Shown: piece after piece, positions 12,400-23,807 of the stretch
How the letters are laid out: each line of letters begins with the position of its first letter
Numbering within the stretch: the first letter of the stretch is position 1
NCBI GenBank assembly: GCA_015680685.1
Contig: MNCI01004480.1
Location: 100,271-164,270, forward strand
Length of the DNA stretch: 64,000 nucleotides
Direction: 5' to 3'
DNA from: Gnetum montanum
Lineage: Eukaryota; Streptophyta; Gnetopsida; Gnetales; Gnetaceae
The notes under the pieces: model-generated
Databases searched by the model: none
The model's input: the letters and a program-made list of their open reading frames with translations, nothing else
What the model was told of the DNA's origin: nothing
Position numbers and translations under genes: made by a program

Positions 12400-13592
12400 G
12401 TACTTCCTTCCATGAGTATTCTACTTTACCTTTGGCTTAGGAGCCAATGTTTTTCATTACTTAGGTGGCAATTTCTTATTGTTAGATTGGGAGGCTATTG
12501 ATGCATTGGCCACTACAACAGGATGTTGGTCAACATGGGTTATGGGCTTACCAGTAGAGGGAGGAGGAACTCTAATTATGAATGGTTCTTTGAGAGGTGG
12601 AGATGGTGGTATCCTTATAATGAATGGAGTTATTAAACCTATGGAAGTTAAAGTTTGATCATGACATGGAGGTGCCCAAATAACAAATCACTCTCTAGCA
12701 AGTTTAGACATGTTAGGGATGTTGAATATGGCTATAGTGTATTAGTCATTGCTAGTTTTAGGGGGTCCTTTTATACTTGCATGGGTTGGTTTTGTGACCT
12801 AACAAGGTTGGATGCATCTAAGACAAGTTACCATTATCTATCATCTTTTAAATATCATCTTTCAATGCCAAGAAAAAATCAAAATTGTGAATATGAAGTT
12901 AATGATAGTAGCAAAATTAATCTATCTTAAAGTACCTAGGCATAGGTGGGTTGTCTTTTGTGGCTATGGTGGAATCCTTAGAAATCTCACATAGATTATC
13001 GTGCCACTTGCAAGAATTATTAGATAGTTACTTGTACTGGATATGACTACTCTTAAGTAACTAATTAAGATGCTCTAATGGTTTCATGGATAATTTAGTG
13101 TACTTGAACCAATCCTTTCATTCAAAGTTGGGCTTTGATGAATTAGATGTGGAAGCACTAGAAGTTAATGGTTGAGCAATGGTAGTAGGCATCTTAGGTT
13201 ATGATGTCCTTCACCCCTATGTCATTTTAGGATCTTTAGCCATTATTACTATAGTTGCATGGGTTTGCTTTTCCTTGTCGCTATCCTTCTTGATGTGTTG
13301 ATTCTTGTATGCTATATAATAGGTTCATTACTAGTTTCTGTTGCATCCTCTATGTTTTTGATCTAGGAAAAGGCTTGGTTGAGTGACCAAGTATCTAAAT
13401 AGTAAATCTTAGACTTGATGAAATCATTAACCAACCCCCTAAAGATGATCAAAAAATGTATTTCAAAGATAGGTTGAGGGATTTCATTAAGGGTATCATT
13501 CCATACATTCAAGAGGCCCCTATTCCACTTTCATGGGTTGATCTAACATTGTATTGAGCCTCAAGTTATACATGAAATGGTTAACAAATTAC
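12400..13592 (-). pseudogene. T2 gag, C-terminal half
   Basis: The minus strand contains degraded counterparts of the G Gag C-terminal region, including the FVNHFMYNLR block near 13590-13550 (FVTRFKYNLK in G). The copy stops exactly at the target site of element A. The matching N-terminal half resumes at 20654. Many frameshifts and stops are present. Confidence 0.65.
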
Positions 13593-13597
13593 ATGAT
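13593..13597 (+). repeat. Target-site duplication ATGAT, left copy (element A)
   Basis: ATGAT at 13593-13597 equals ATGAT at 20649-20653. Removing one copy with everything between them joins the two halves of the T2 gag frame, which confirms the insertion. Confidence 0.85.
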
Positions 13598-14323
13598 GTC
13601 ACAAAGTCTATAAATAAGATGCGGCTCTCCATTGTTTTTCATTCTAGGCCTAGACCATAGGGAAAATCTAGTAGTTTGATCACTCCAGAGATAGAATATT
13701 TTCCATGTGCCCGCAGTAGGAGCTCCACAATGAATGGATCTTTATTCGAGCAAACATTGTACCTAAACACAAGTTTGTGTATGGTAATAAAGACTAACTT
13801 CTTGGATAAACCTTGTAGTGCATGGAATAGGCTAATTAGGACTTTATTTATTGTTTATCATTTAATTCTTTCCTAGTTATTAAATCTCTCTAAACCCTTC
13901 TCTCCTAGTTAAGTGCCTCGGTATGACCGCTTTGAGCATGTGCGTTATGCGTGGTGATCCCAGCAACGACTAGCATTTGGTAATCATGGTTGCATTGGCT
14001 CAGGCTGTGAATGGTAAGTGGAAACGGATGCTAATGCTAGGTAAATTAGGAATTAGTTAGTTAGTTAGAGTTAGGTGATTAATCTCTTCAACCCTTCACC
14101 TCACTAGCATAGGAGATAAAAATAGAAAAGACATAAAAATCATATACCTCGAACTTACTTAACCATACCATGACAAATACAAGTAAGTCTAGGAAGATAA
14201 CGAATGATTAACCTTAAGTGTTCCATGAGGCATGTTGGAACTTAGTCTGCGGAGTTCGACTGGATCGCATGTGTTATGCTCGTATTCGTATGGTTGAGTG
14301 TAGGGGTACCTCACCACTCATCA
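13598..14323 (+). repeat. Element A 5' LTR, first ~115 bases deleted
   Basis: It matches the 3' LTR of the same element from the CTATAAATAAG TATA region to the terminal ACTCATCA. The GATATC-rich start present in the 3' LTR is missing. The join reads ATGAT followed by GTCACAAAG. The 3' LTR has TGATG both at its start and just before the same CAAAG, so the deletion probably arose between short repeats. U3 is therefore incomplete in this copy. Confidence 0.85.
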
Positions 14324-14324
14324 T

Positions 14325-14342
14325 TGGCACCGTTGCCGGGTA
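14325..14342 (+). other. Element A primer-binding site, tRNA-Asp type
   Basis: TGGCACCGTTGCCGGGTA lies one base after the LTR. The complement of plant tRNA-Asp(GUC) plus CCA is TGGCGCCGTTGCCGGGGA. There are two mismatches; the first is a CpG G-to-A change also present in element D. Confidence 0.85.
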
Positions 14343-14465
14343 CTAAGTGTTTTTGCGCTAAGTAGAACATAGGATATTACTCACATCGTTGGGAGCTTAA
14401 ATGAATCTTAGGGTTAATCAAACGAAAAATTATATAATGGTTAATTAGCACACTGATAAGACATC

Positions 14466-16358
14466 ATGTATTCTTCTTCTTCTCACAAGAGCATTTCACC
14501 TAGGGATAATACAAGAAATAGTCAGCAATCAAAAACACATAACCTAAATCAATCGGTTCCTCAACAATATAGGATGACATATACTCATCTCAATGAGTAT
14601 ATACCTAATTTCACTTTTATCCTCCATCAGGATGAATAGATGCACTAGAGAGACTTGCAAGGTAACATAGTGTTACCTCCAGATTGTGCAGTCCCCAACA
14701 TGCTCCTCCATGCTTTAGCACAAATCGACATGACTCAGCTCTATGCTAAATACATTATAGGAGATTTCGACACAAGGGATTAATATCCTACAGCCTTACA
14801 ACATATGAGGGACTCAAGGTAGGAGAGCCAACATACACTGTTGAAAGGAAAAGAGGTCCCACATGTCCTAAGAGAAATTGGAGATGGTGAACCACTTATC
14901 ACGGGTTCTCTATCGGAAGATGTTCCCCCTCCTAACAATAGTGAGGAGGTTGGGTATCAGAACCTATGCTCCATGATACATAACCCTGGTTTTGATCCTT
15001 GTGAACACCAGCTATTCACTAAGGGAACAACAACAAATGACAAGGATGGGCACTTAGATTGTCACCACGATAAGGGTTGAAGCCATAGAAGAGAAGGTAA
15101 ATAACATCTTCATGGCGATGGTTCCCCTTCTTCTTTGCCTTCATCACATCACTCACCCTCTCCTTCCACATCGGGGTGCAATCATCAAGAGCATAATGGA
15201 GAGGATAAAGGTAAGGGAAATGAAAGACCTCGACGAGAAAGTCTAGAGAGAGGACGAGGGCAATCAAGAGAATCAATGCATGAACGAAGGGAAAGTACGG
15301 AACAACGTAGACATCATATACGTCATGAAAGAGATGATCATGATGAGCCCCTACTAGCCACCCGAAACATGCTAGATATAACAGAGGTAGTGAGAATTCC
15401 AACAAGGCATCAAAAGGATAGTTGGATCAAATGCTTAGACATGAACAACATCCCACACTTCGAAGGGGGATACAATGCGGATCCACAAAATCATTTACAG
15501 GAATTCCATGATGCCTGCGCCTTGAAAAACATAGAGAATGAGTGGCAAAAAATAAAGTTGTTTCCTATGAAACTCATCAAGAAAGCAGAGAGTTGGTACT
15601 GGTCCTTAGAACTAGAAACCATCAGGAGGTGGAGTATCATGTTAGAACTCTTCAACGATAAGTATCAGACGTACTCCAGAGTGTCTAATTTACAAAAGCA
15701 GATCCAAGGATGGAAACAAGGTACTCATGAACCCTTGGATGCTGCTATGGGCCACTACTACGCATTGTTACATCATTGCCCAGGCCATGGTTACACACAA
15801 CGGGACCAACTACGCCACACCATAGATGGGCTAAGGTATGAAACTAGGAGAACCCTTGGGACTTATGCCCAAGGGAGACTATCAAAACTTAGATCCCATG
15901 AGATTCATAGATTGTTGAAACAAGTAGCCAAAGAAGAAGGGGAGCTACAAAAAAGGGAAAGTGTGAAAGAATATAACCGTGATCCCTCTCTTCAAAAGAA
16001 GGGAGTGAAATTTTGTGATGAAGAGGATGAGTCACCAATCAAAGAGTTTGTGAACAGGAAAACCTTGCCACTTCAAAAGCTAACAACAGAAGTAGTGGCT
16101 AAGGTAGATGAAGTATGGAGCTCCTTAGATAGTAAAATTGAAACTATCCTAAAGATTGTCGAGGAGTCTAAGGAGGAACAAAGTAGTGACAAGGATAAGA
16201 AAAAGTGGAGAGATTCAAGCCCTGCACGTGACAAGGGTAAGGGAAAAATAACTATCCCCGATGAGGTTGTAGATTCAGACACAGATGATGACGATGGATG
16301 TGAGATCTACCACTATGACCATCCTAAGGGATGTTGTCCAATCATCTCACATCTATAA
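14466..16358 (+). pseudogene. Element A gag
   Basis: One frame runs from an ATG at 14466 (MYSSSSHKS) to the stop at 16356-16358, with about six in-frame stops confined to the first 650 bases. The segment from 15135 on is open for 407 residues. Order: Ser-rich N terminus; a TYTHLNEYIPNF block; an Arg/Glu-rich charged linker (about 15180-15330); a retrotransposon-gag-like core with RIPTRHQKDSW, LKNIENEWQKIKLFP, AESWYWSLE and YALLHHCPGHG; an acidic Lys-rich tail; and a terminal CEIYHYDHPKGCCP. In element D the last motif is CDICQYDHPKGCCP, a zinc-knuckle-like C-x2-C-x3-H-x4-C; here the second Cys is Tyr. Several D glutamine or tryptophan codons are stops here. Confidence 0.85.
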
Positions 16359-16814
16359 GAGTCTGGGGTGTATGCACTCAACCCGAGACTCAACAGACGG
16401 TAGACACCTCGAAGGTTACCTTATCCTCAAGGTAACCCAAGACAGTTCCACCAACCATTAATGTATTATCCAAGTGGAACTCTACCACAACCCATTGGAC
16501 AACATTAGCAGTGGAAATACCCATAGTCATGGGGGATGCCTCCACCTAAACATCTATACCCTTACTAGTAGCCCGATCCTTATGGTTACTACGTGCAGCA
16601 GCTAATTTCTCTAAGTGACTCCATGCGTCACACAACTCCCCAACATCACTACCAGGTTTGGGAGTACTTTAGAAGGACCCCTTCTCCTTTGGGAGATGCT
16701 CCATACCCATACCATCCTCCTACTCCATCCGCACCTCTTCCACCGGTAGTTCCCATACCTCCTACTCCAAAAATGCAAGGGGAACTCCCTACTCAACCAT
16801 AGTAACGCAATGCT
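16359..16814 (+). pseudogene. Element A gag-protease linker
   Basis: The frame of gag and protease is the same, so the two were probably one polyprotein. This interval is a Pro/Gln-rich linker in that frame (for example YPYHPPTPSAPLPP in a shifted reading) broken by several stops. No domain is recognised. Confidence 0.5.
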
Positions 16815-17642
16815 ATGAGAGCCGTAAACATCAAACCTGCTACTGGTTTTGCCAACCTTAAAAGGACAAGACCTTTCTTCAGAACTAAAAGCCCATACAA
16901 GCTCTCACAACAACAAGCGGTTGAGTCTGTGCATGCCTCTTCAACAATTAAGGCTTCGGTGCTCCCTTCCTTCCAACAACAGAGCTTAACGCATACAGTT
17001 ATGTTAACACATACTATAACCAACTGGATCAAGGTAGGCCACCTTCCCAAGAAATTATCTGACCCTAGGAGTCCCTTAATCTACCTTCAAGTTGCCAGAA
17101 ATAAACCACATAAGGCTCTTCTTGACTCAGGTTCCGGAGTCAACTTAATTTCACGAGAAATGTATCAAGCTTGGAACCTGCCCCAACTTAAGAATAGAAA
17201 GATTCAACTAGAGCTGGCAGACCAATCCATCACCATTCCCTTGGGATTGGTGGAGGACATCGTTACCACTGTGTGTGGTTGGTCTTACCCAGCTAATTTT
17301 CTGGTGATTGAAGTCAACAATGACAAAGGGAACTTCCCAATTATAATGGGAAGGGCATGGCTGAGTACAGTAGAGGCATGCCTAGGAATTCATGATCTTT
17401 CCTTGGAAATCTCTAAGGTAAACATTCATGGAAAGATTGAGAAGAGGAAAGTTCCATGCATCACATACAGTGATTCATCGGGTAATGACATGGAGGAACA
17501 CACAACATCTCCTCCATGTAACAAGTGTGCCCTTGAAAATGTAAGACAAAGATTCCTGTATGTAGCAACCACACAAAAATTAGTAAACATCCCATGGTTG
17601 ACAACTAGTCGAAAGAGCAATCGACAAATATGCATGGAATGA
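16815..17642 (+). CDS. Element A aspartic protease
   Basis: An open frame of 275 residues. Residues about 100-115 read KALLDSGSGVNLIS, with the catalytic DSG of retropepsins. Later blocks are IPLGLVEDIV, FLVIEVNN and FPIIMGRAWLST, the hydrophobic ILGRPWL-like signature that carries the second conserved structural Gly. It would cleave the element's own Gag. The frame is shared with gag upstream, and the start codon is arbitrary because the domain belongs to a larger polyprotein. No RT follows: after the protease come about 40 degenerate codons and then noncoding repeats. The copy in element D has the same extent and active site but more stops. Confidence 0.85.
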   Translation: MRAVNIKPATGFANLKRTRPFFRTKSPYKLSQQQAVESVHASSTIKASVLPSFQQQSLTHTVMLTHTITNWIKVGHLPKKLSDPRSPLIYLQVARNKPHKALLDSGSGVNLISREMYQAWNLPQLKNRKIQLELADQSITIPLGLVEDIVTTVCGWSYPANFLVIEVNNDKGNFPIIMGRAWLSTVEACLGIHDLSLEISKVNIHGKIEKRKVPCITYSDSSGNDMEEHTTSPPCNKCALENVRQRFLYVATTQKLVNIPWLTTSRKSNRQICME

Positions 17643-17847
17643 ACTGAGGAAACAACCCATGCCAACAACGAAGGCATAGATACATTAGTATAAGCATCAC
17701 TGAATTCCACCCCTTAATCTAAGAACATCAGTGGGGAGAAGTTGGGCACTTTTAAGAAATTCAAATAGATGTTCATTATTTCGGATCTCTCCCTTTCCAT
17801 TCAGTCATGGAGGAGATGGCCACTTATACTAATCATTTGGGGCCCTC

Positions 17848-18000
17848 AGTTCTTTTTAAATTTTTGTTTTACACATTTTTGTTTTACATATTTTTGTTTT
17901 ACAAGTTTTTTTACACGTTTTTGTTTTACAGGTTTTTATTTTACACATTTTTGTTTTACACCTTTTTGTTTTACATGTTTTTGTTTTAAAAATTTCTTTA
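17848..18000 (+). repeat. Tandem TTTTTGTTTTACA repeats
   Basis: About nine T-rich units of roughly 15-19 bases, each with TTTTTGTTTTACA or a close variant, lie right after the coding part of element A. A shorter, more degraded version is in element D at about 35940-36040 on the opposite strand. Confidence 0.75.
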
Positions 18001-18059
18001 ACTTTTCTTATTTTTGTTTTACAACATTGTTATACTTTTTTATTTTTTGTGTAAGTGTG

Positions 18060-19809
18060 TGTGTGTTACCCACCTTGTAATTTTGTCATTCAATAAGTGT
18101 TCTTCATGATGGTATGAGTTGTTTTCATGATGATTGCTAATGTTTGGTTTTTACCTTTAAGTCACGATGTTGATACTAAGGTATGTTTCTTTTGATATAG
18201 CAGGCAATGAGTTCACTTCATCCATACGCCCACAACTCTCTATGGTTTCTCTTGGCTTGGAAATGTACAGTACCTTTCTAATACGAACTATTAATGAATC
18301 ATTGACTAGGCATTTCTCAAACTAAGGAAGGACTCAAGGATTGAAAAGGGTGTGACTTCAAGGGAACTTGATGCATTTGTGTTATCCATTCTCTTGGGTG
18401 CTTGGATGTTTTTCTTCTTGAGTTTTCTTACCATTTCGACATCACCCCAATCATCGGGAAGCTAAGCACATAAAAATAACAAAATATTTTCATGGTGTGG
18501 TTCTCATGCATAAACACATAAAAACAAGAAAAAGAAAAAAAGAAAAAAAAAAGAAAAAAGAGAGAATAGTGAGAATTCAAAGCACACCCCTTAGATGAAA
18601 TAACAATTTGGGCTACAAGCACTGGTTATGGAACTAAAAATGTTTCCTCTAACTAAGGCCCTTCTCGCTTCCCATTCTCTCCTTATTTCGTCGGAATGGT
18701 GGTGGCTCTTGGGTGAAGGCATTCTTGTTACTTCAAGAGGATGGATTGGCTGAATGAATTAATGCGAAGTCACTAAAAGTGGCTTGTTTGAGGCTGGACT
18801 TGGAATGGGATCTACTAAGTCACATTAATCATGAAACACACAAGGGGCTATACACCACCTTGCTGTTGGGATTCCATTCCATTCTCTTCTCTCCATTGTT
18901 CACCTCATTGCCGGTTGTATCATTAGTGTATATATTTTGGTTGATGCATTGTTTTCTTTTTGGTAAATCCTTGTAGTTAAAAGTTTAACTCTTGTTCCAA
19001 ATGACATTTCCAAAGCCTATGGACTCTTTGAATGTGGGTTTGTTAGGGTATTAAGGGCATGAGCCTACTTTGGGGAGGATCCACTGACATTCCTATTTGA
19101 TGCACTAGTTAAATTATTTCCCCTAACATTTTCACAATCTATTTTATTTTGTTCATTTCCATCTTGACATCCATTTCATCGATGCTAGAGTTGTCTCTTT
19201 TTCTTCATCTTTCTTGTTCTTTATTCCTTCTCCATTCTATCGCTACTAGAGGTTTGTGATTAGTCATGGGGGTACAGGGCCCAATTTTTTCGATTTTCTC
19301 CTAACCCCTACACCTTCGGTAGTCACCAATATTATATCTCCAGATCTGCAATCATCCATACCACAACCTAGCCACACTGAAGCAAGGTATCAACTACATT
19401 GAAATTCATTTAGCCTTACTAATATAAGATTATGTTGTGTGTGTGGATGGCAATCATACAACAATGGATGGGATCTGGAAAGAACACTTGGAATGGAGCA
19501 GTGCTGGAAGCAGCTATGCAAGGAGCAAGACAGATAGCACGCTTACGGATGGACAATGAAAAGCGCAATCTTGGCGTTAGTAGTAGCAACACTTCTTTCT
19601 CTCTCTCTCTTTCTTAGCTACCAAATGAGGCCTGATGTTAATGTAATAAGGTGTTCACTCTTGTTGTCATGAACACCAGTTTTTTTTTGTCTTGTAATGA
19701 TGATCTGTTCACAAGTCATCCCATTAGTTCCATTTGAGTCAATAATCCCATACCTTCCCAATATTTTGTAAGGAACTCAAGGATGAGTTTTTATTTAGTC
19801 ATGGGGGTA
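18060..19809 (+). other. Element A 3' noncoding region and polypurine tract
   Basis: No conserved ORF is seen. The region contains an A/G-rich run at 18528-18567 and ends with a TTTAGTCATGGGGGTA stretch abutting the 3' LTR, which is the likely polypurine tract. A near-copy of that stretch occurs earlier at about 19260-19275. The homologous region in element D is 34109-35850. Confidence 0.6.
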
Positions 19810-19825
19810 TGATGGGATGCAATAT

Positions 19826-19920
19826 CACATGGGCTACGATATCATGTATGTGATATCACGTCTGCCACGATATCACATCCCACGCGATATCGCGATGTGA
19901 TATCGCATACGCGATATCGT
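19826..19920. repeat. GATATC palindrome cluster in the family-A U3
   Basis: GATATC or a one-base variant (AATATC) occurs about every 12-17 bases, often inside longer palindromes such as GCGATATCGC. The cluster ends about 20 bases before the TATA box. The same cluster is in solo LTR C, and in the LTRs of element D (near 34060-34100 and 40315-40400). Confidence 0.85.
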
Positions 19921-19935
19921 GATGCACCGCAAAGT

Positions 19936-19946
19936 CTATAAATAAG
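19936..19946 (+). promoter_or_regulatory. TATA box of the family-A LTR
   Basis: CTATAAATAAG lies directly after the palindrome cluster and is kept in all family-A LTRs seen here, including solo LTRs B and C and the 5' LTR copy in which the cluster itself is deleted. Confidence 0.75.
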
Positions 19947-20648
19947 AGGTGGCTCTCCCTTGTTTTCCATTGTAGGCCTAGACTGTATAGAAACTCTAGT
20001 AGTTTGATCACTCCAGAGATAGAATATTTTCCATGTTCCCACAGTAGGAGCTCCAAAGTGAACGGATCTTTATTCGAGCAAACATTGTACCTGAACACAA
20101 GTTTGTGTACGGAAATAAAGACGAACTTCTTGGATAAACCTTGCAGTGCATGGAATAGGCTAATTAGGACTTTATATATTGTTTATCATGTAATGCTTTC
20201 CTAGTTATTAAATCTCTCTCAACCCTTCTCTCCTAGTTAAGTGCCTCAGTATGACCGCTTTGAGCATGTGCGTTACGCATGGTGTTCACAGCAACGACTA
20301 GCGTTTGGTAACCATGGTTGCAATTGTTCAGGGTGTGAACGGTAAGTGGGACCAGATGCTGATGCTAGGTAAATTAAGACTTAGTTAGTTAGTTAGAGTT
20401 AGGTGATTAATCTCTTCAACCCTTCACCTCATTAGCATAGGAGATAAAAACAGAAAAGACATATAAAAATCATATACCTGGACTTACTTAACCATACCGT
20501 GAAAAATACAAGTCTGGGAAGACAACGAATGATTAACTTTAAGTGTTCCATGAGACATGTAGGCACTTAGTCTGTGGAGTTTGACCAGATCGTGCGTGTT
20601 ACGCTCATATTCATATGGTTGAGTGTAGGGGTACCTCGCCACTCATCA

Positions 20649-20653
20649 ATGAT
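20649..20653 (+). repeat. Target-site duplication ATGAT, right copy (element A)
   Basis: Identical to 13593-13597. The T2 gag frame continues directly after it. Confidence 0.85.
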
Positions 20654-21790
20654 CAAGCCATCTAAGAAGGAAATGGAGTCTTTGGATAGTGTATAATACC
20701 AATCTAAGGCTTTTCCTACCAAAGACATGGGAAAAAGATGTAGTACTACAAGCACTTGAAATGGAAAGTAATGAGGTGAGAATTGAGATTACCTTTACTA
20801 TTGTACTTGGTGAAGTAAGGGATTGGGATGCCTACAAGGAGTGTTATCTATAGAATAGTTTGACTAATAGGGTTATCTTGATAAAAATCCATGATTTTTA
20901 TCATCTGACTAGTGCTAGCATCAATCATTTACAAGTTCTTAGTAAGGCTTTGGATCAACTGGAAGGCTTGATCTAGGCCTATAAGTGCTCCTATGGTCTA
21001 CGTTGCAAGCTATATTGATGGTTGGATGGATGGATGAACAATTTAAGATTATGAAATAGACAATGATATGGATTGCAAGGATTGTGTAACTATCATTGTG
21101 GGAGGATTAAACATGGGAAATGAGGTTTGCAATAGGACTTATAGAATGAAGGGAATCAAGGGGTTGCATGAAATTTATAAGACTTGATATTTTGAAGAAG
21201 GATCCATTGAGATGACAAGAGTAGGTGGCATGGAAAAGACCATTGGTGGTGGTCACATGGAATGAGTCTGGATTGCAAAAGGATTTGATGTAAATAGGGA
21301 GATGGACTAGAAAGCTGGTTAAGAGGCTTTAACCAAGGAGGTTGTGAGTAGTATTTGAATTATTAATAGCATGGAATACAATAGGTTATTTATGAATAAG
21401 TCAAATATGGACTATTGCAAGGGTTCCTTTAAATGAGTATTAGTCTCATAGTAATCCTTGAACCCATAATGATCCTCCTAATCCTATTTCAAATTAGCTT
21501 CTTTGCTTGCCACAACCTCCTAATCAGCATCGACTAATTGGGCTAACATGTTGACATAGATTTCTAAAATCTCAATGTTGTAATATGGGGAAGAAATATA
21601 TTTCCTCCTATTCTTATGAATAAATTTAAACTCGCACTTGGAGTCTAACTCCTTATATGGGATACATAGGCTAACTTGGATTTTTGCATAAATGAAGTTG
21701 TAAAATTCTTTAGTAATATTGGCATTCACAAGGTTGTGTCTTAGATGTCTAAGGAATTGTCTATGCTCCATTATGGCTAGATCCTTAGGG
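20654..21790 (-). pseudogene. T2 gag, N-terminal half
   Basis: Minus-strand reading gives LHLFPMSLVGKALDWYYTL and DSISFLDGLI near 20755-20654, equivalent to LRVFPMSLAGRALDWYRAL in the G Gag core. At 21771-21520 an 83-residue open piece contains YNFIYAKIQVSL and KYISSPYYNI, equivalent to YNFICIKIQAGL and EFIPSPYDVI at the G Gag N terminus. The intervening part is decayed. The copy is continuous with 13592 once element A is removed. Confidence 0.75.
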
Positions 21791-22738
21791 TTATAAATAT
21801 AAGTGAATTTCTAGTTAGAGGCCATGTTGACAATGTTATGTGGTAGAATGGTCAATATAAAAGGCATAAACTATGCAAGACCAAGTGATTGGAAAAATGT
21901 GATAAAGGTCTTAACATCTTAAATAAGCCATAGTGACATCTTATTTAGATAGTTTGTTTGAGTTGTAGCTTATTTGAGATGTAGCTTCTTTAAACATAGC
22001 TTAGCTAACTAGAACTTATTTGATAGCTTATTTAAGATGTAGCATAAATGAAAAATTAGGCCAAAATGTAAGTGTAGAAATAGGGAAAGTGTAGTAAAGT
22101 GCAAATGTAGAAATAGTTTTTTATTATACTTAGTTTTTTTATAAATGCAGAGGAGTAAACTACTACAATGTATTTGAGGTAGTGCCAAAAAAATGGGGAA
22201 ATGGTTATTGTGAATTTATCCCAATGTATTTAAGGCAACGTTTGGAAGAAATGGGAAAATGGTGTAACATATTTAACCCAACATATTTGAGATCACACTA
22301 GGAAAAATTAGAAAAAATAATTGCAATGTAAATAAGGGAAAAAAACTATAAACTAAAAATTCTAAAAATAGGAAAAGTACAATGCACTACAACTGTGAAA
22401 ATACTTTTTGTAACTGTAAAAAGGAACATGGGTTGTAATGTTTTATCACAGTGTTTTTAAATCAATGATGGGATCACTAGGGAAATAAGAGTATATTGTA
22501 AGGTTTCAACAACCCAATGACTAACGTATTTGCAAGTGTTAACTTCAAAGTGAATTTTTGTGACTGAGACAAAGACACTGTTGTAGAAAAAACCAAAAGT
22601 AATACTCTAAAATTTTAAAATTCTAGGATTTTAGGGAACTCAAAATAACTTCTATTTTTCTAAATATGCTACTTTGAAAATTATTGTAACTAGAAGATAA
22701 TGGCAACACTTGGGCTTGGATGAAGAAGTTAGGAAAAG
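21790..22738 (-). other. T2 5' untranslated region
   Basis: The stretch lies between gag and the primer-binding site. It is AT-rich with a loose tandem pattern (TAGCTTATTTGAGATG-type words near 21940-22040, and AATGTATTTGAGG-type words near 22170-22300). No ORF is recognised. Confidence 0.5.
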
Positions 22739-22757
22739 GCCCTCCTTTTAGCACTAA
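22739..22757 (-). other. T2 primer-binding site, tRNA-Asn type
   Basis: On the minus strand the site reads TAGTGCTAAAAGGAGGGCC, a decayed version of the TGGCACTAGAAGGAGGGCC site of G. Confidence 0.6.
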
Positions 22758-22759
22758 AA

Positions 22760-23807
22760 AACCATAACAACCAAAAATTTGTTACTAGAAATTGAAGATC
22801 TCAACATGAAATAGTTTTACCTCAAAATCCAAAGGCCTTGAAAAGAATATGAGGCATCTTAAGTGGTCTTGCCGATCACCTAAGGACTTATAGGGGTTTT
22901 CTTTTGGATGAAACAAGTGAAAACAAATGAGAAATATGGGCAAACAATAGATCCCACATTGGATTTGAGAACTAAGAGAAACAAAAATGATATGGACAAA
23001 AAAAAAACTACAAACTTTGTATTAAATGTTAAAAATCTTTGAAATATGTTCAAAAGGTACAAATTGAGTGGCTTTCAAAAGCCTAAGAATATAAGGTGGT
23101 TCAAAGATTTTTTCAAAAAAATCATTTGAGATTTGGTGCAAGTAGGCTAGGTGTATTCTACAATTGAATTTACGCTTATCTATCTTGATTGATCTACTCT
23201 TAAGAAATGCTATAATAGGTTCTCACTCCTCTGCATGCTATAATAGATTCTCACTGCTCTCCATGATCAACATTGAATGAAACTTACAAAGGCTACAAAA
23301 TTCTCTTTGTGCTTACTTGTTAGAAAGAGCCTCCTTGCTAAAGAAAAAAGGGTTTCTGCTCAAAGAGGTTCTTGCTACAAAACATTTTCTTATCCCAAAA
23401 GCCCTAAAAAAGAGCTAAAAATGATCCCAATTCTTGCTTAAATAGGCCACAATTTTCTATTTCTTCATTGCTTAGGTTTCAAGAAACTTCCTGGGTAGTT
23501 ATGTAACATTTTTAACCATGCTTATGGCCCAAAACCATAGCATTTTCATCACTAGAATTTTTTACTTTAAAGGATAATTATGTTGATGTAATAAAATTCA
23601 CAAAATTTTTAACAATGTGGGCTGTAAATTACATTTTACATGTTTAAAAATACCCCATGATTTTATTAAAACAAGATCACAAGGTAACATCTTTGAAGGT
23701 GAATCAAGGCATTTATTTTCACTCTTGAATTAGATCAATGTTACACTCAAAATCTGGCTACTAGGCTTCTCTATTTACTATTAAAACTTTTTTTTTGAGG
23801 TGTTTCA
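22760..23807 (-). repeat. T2 5' LTR
   Basis: It begins on the minus strand at 23807 with TGAAACACCTC. The inner end lies near the primer site and its exact CA could be anywhere from about 22760 to 22780. A minus-strand CTATTTAAG at 23437-23445 is a candidate TATA. Two tandem copies of a 28-base unit with ATGCTATAATAG lie near 23206-23262. Confidence 0.6.

Larger units (their letters stand above)
13598..20648 (+). mobile_element. Element A: non-autonomous gag-protease LTR retrotransposon
   Basis: Two LTRs (13598-14323 and 19810-20648) flank a tRNA-Asp primer site, a gag frame with stops, a protease, and about 1.8 kb of noncoding sequence ending in a purine-rich ATGGGGGTA next to the 3' LTR. 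No RT, RNase H or integrase sequence is present. A perfect 5-bp TSD (ATGAT) flanks it. The same structure recurs in inverted orientation as element D. Such elements move only with enzymes supplied by another retrotransposon. It is nested in the gag of T2. Confidence 0.9.
19810..20648 (+). repeat. Element A 3' LTR (complete, 839 bp)
   Basis: The LTR begins TGATGGGATGC and ends GCCACTCATCA, giving terminal inverted repeats TGATG/CATCA. U3 holds eight or so GATATC-type palindromes (19826-19920). A TATA box CTATAAATAAG lies at 19936-19946. Sequence CTCCAGAGATAGAATATT follows in the likely R region. Confidence 0.9.
5698..23807 (-). mobile_element. Element T2: decayed Tat-like retrotransposon with antisense gene, split by element A
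   Basis: On the minus strand the order is 5' LTR (23807 to about 22760), primer site (22757-22739), gag N-terminal half (about 21790-20654), [element A], gag C-terminal half (13592 to about 12400), protease (about 12200-11290), then an oppositely oriented spliced gene (plus strand, about 7.7-10.86 kb) and its upstream region. This is the order seen in element G. The RT-integrase half would lie further left, where T1 begins at 5697, so it is missing or displaced by the T1 insertion. The base run next to the LTR start is GAGCT; the other TSD copy was not found. Confidence 0.65.

Noticed and set aside
15019-15405. 128-codon minus-strand ORF
   Set aside because: Shadow of element A gag; the charged repeat-rich coding strand keeps the complement open.
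17769-18080. 103-codon Phe-rich ORF
   Set aside because: It is a translation of the TTTTGTTTTACA tandem repeat.
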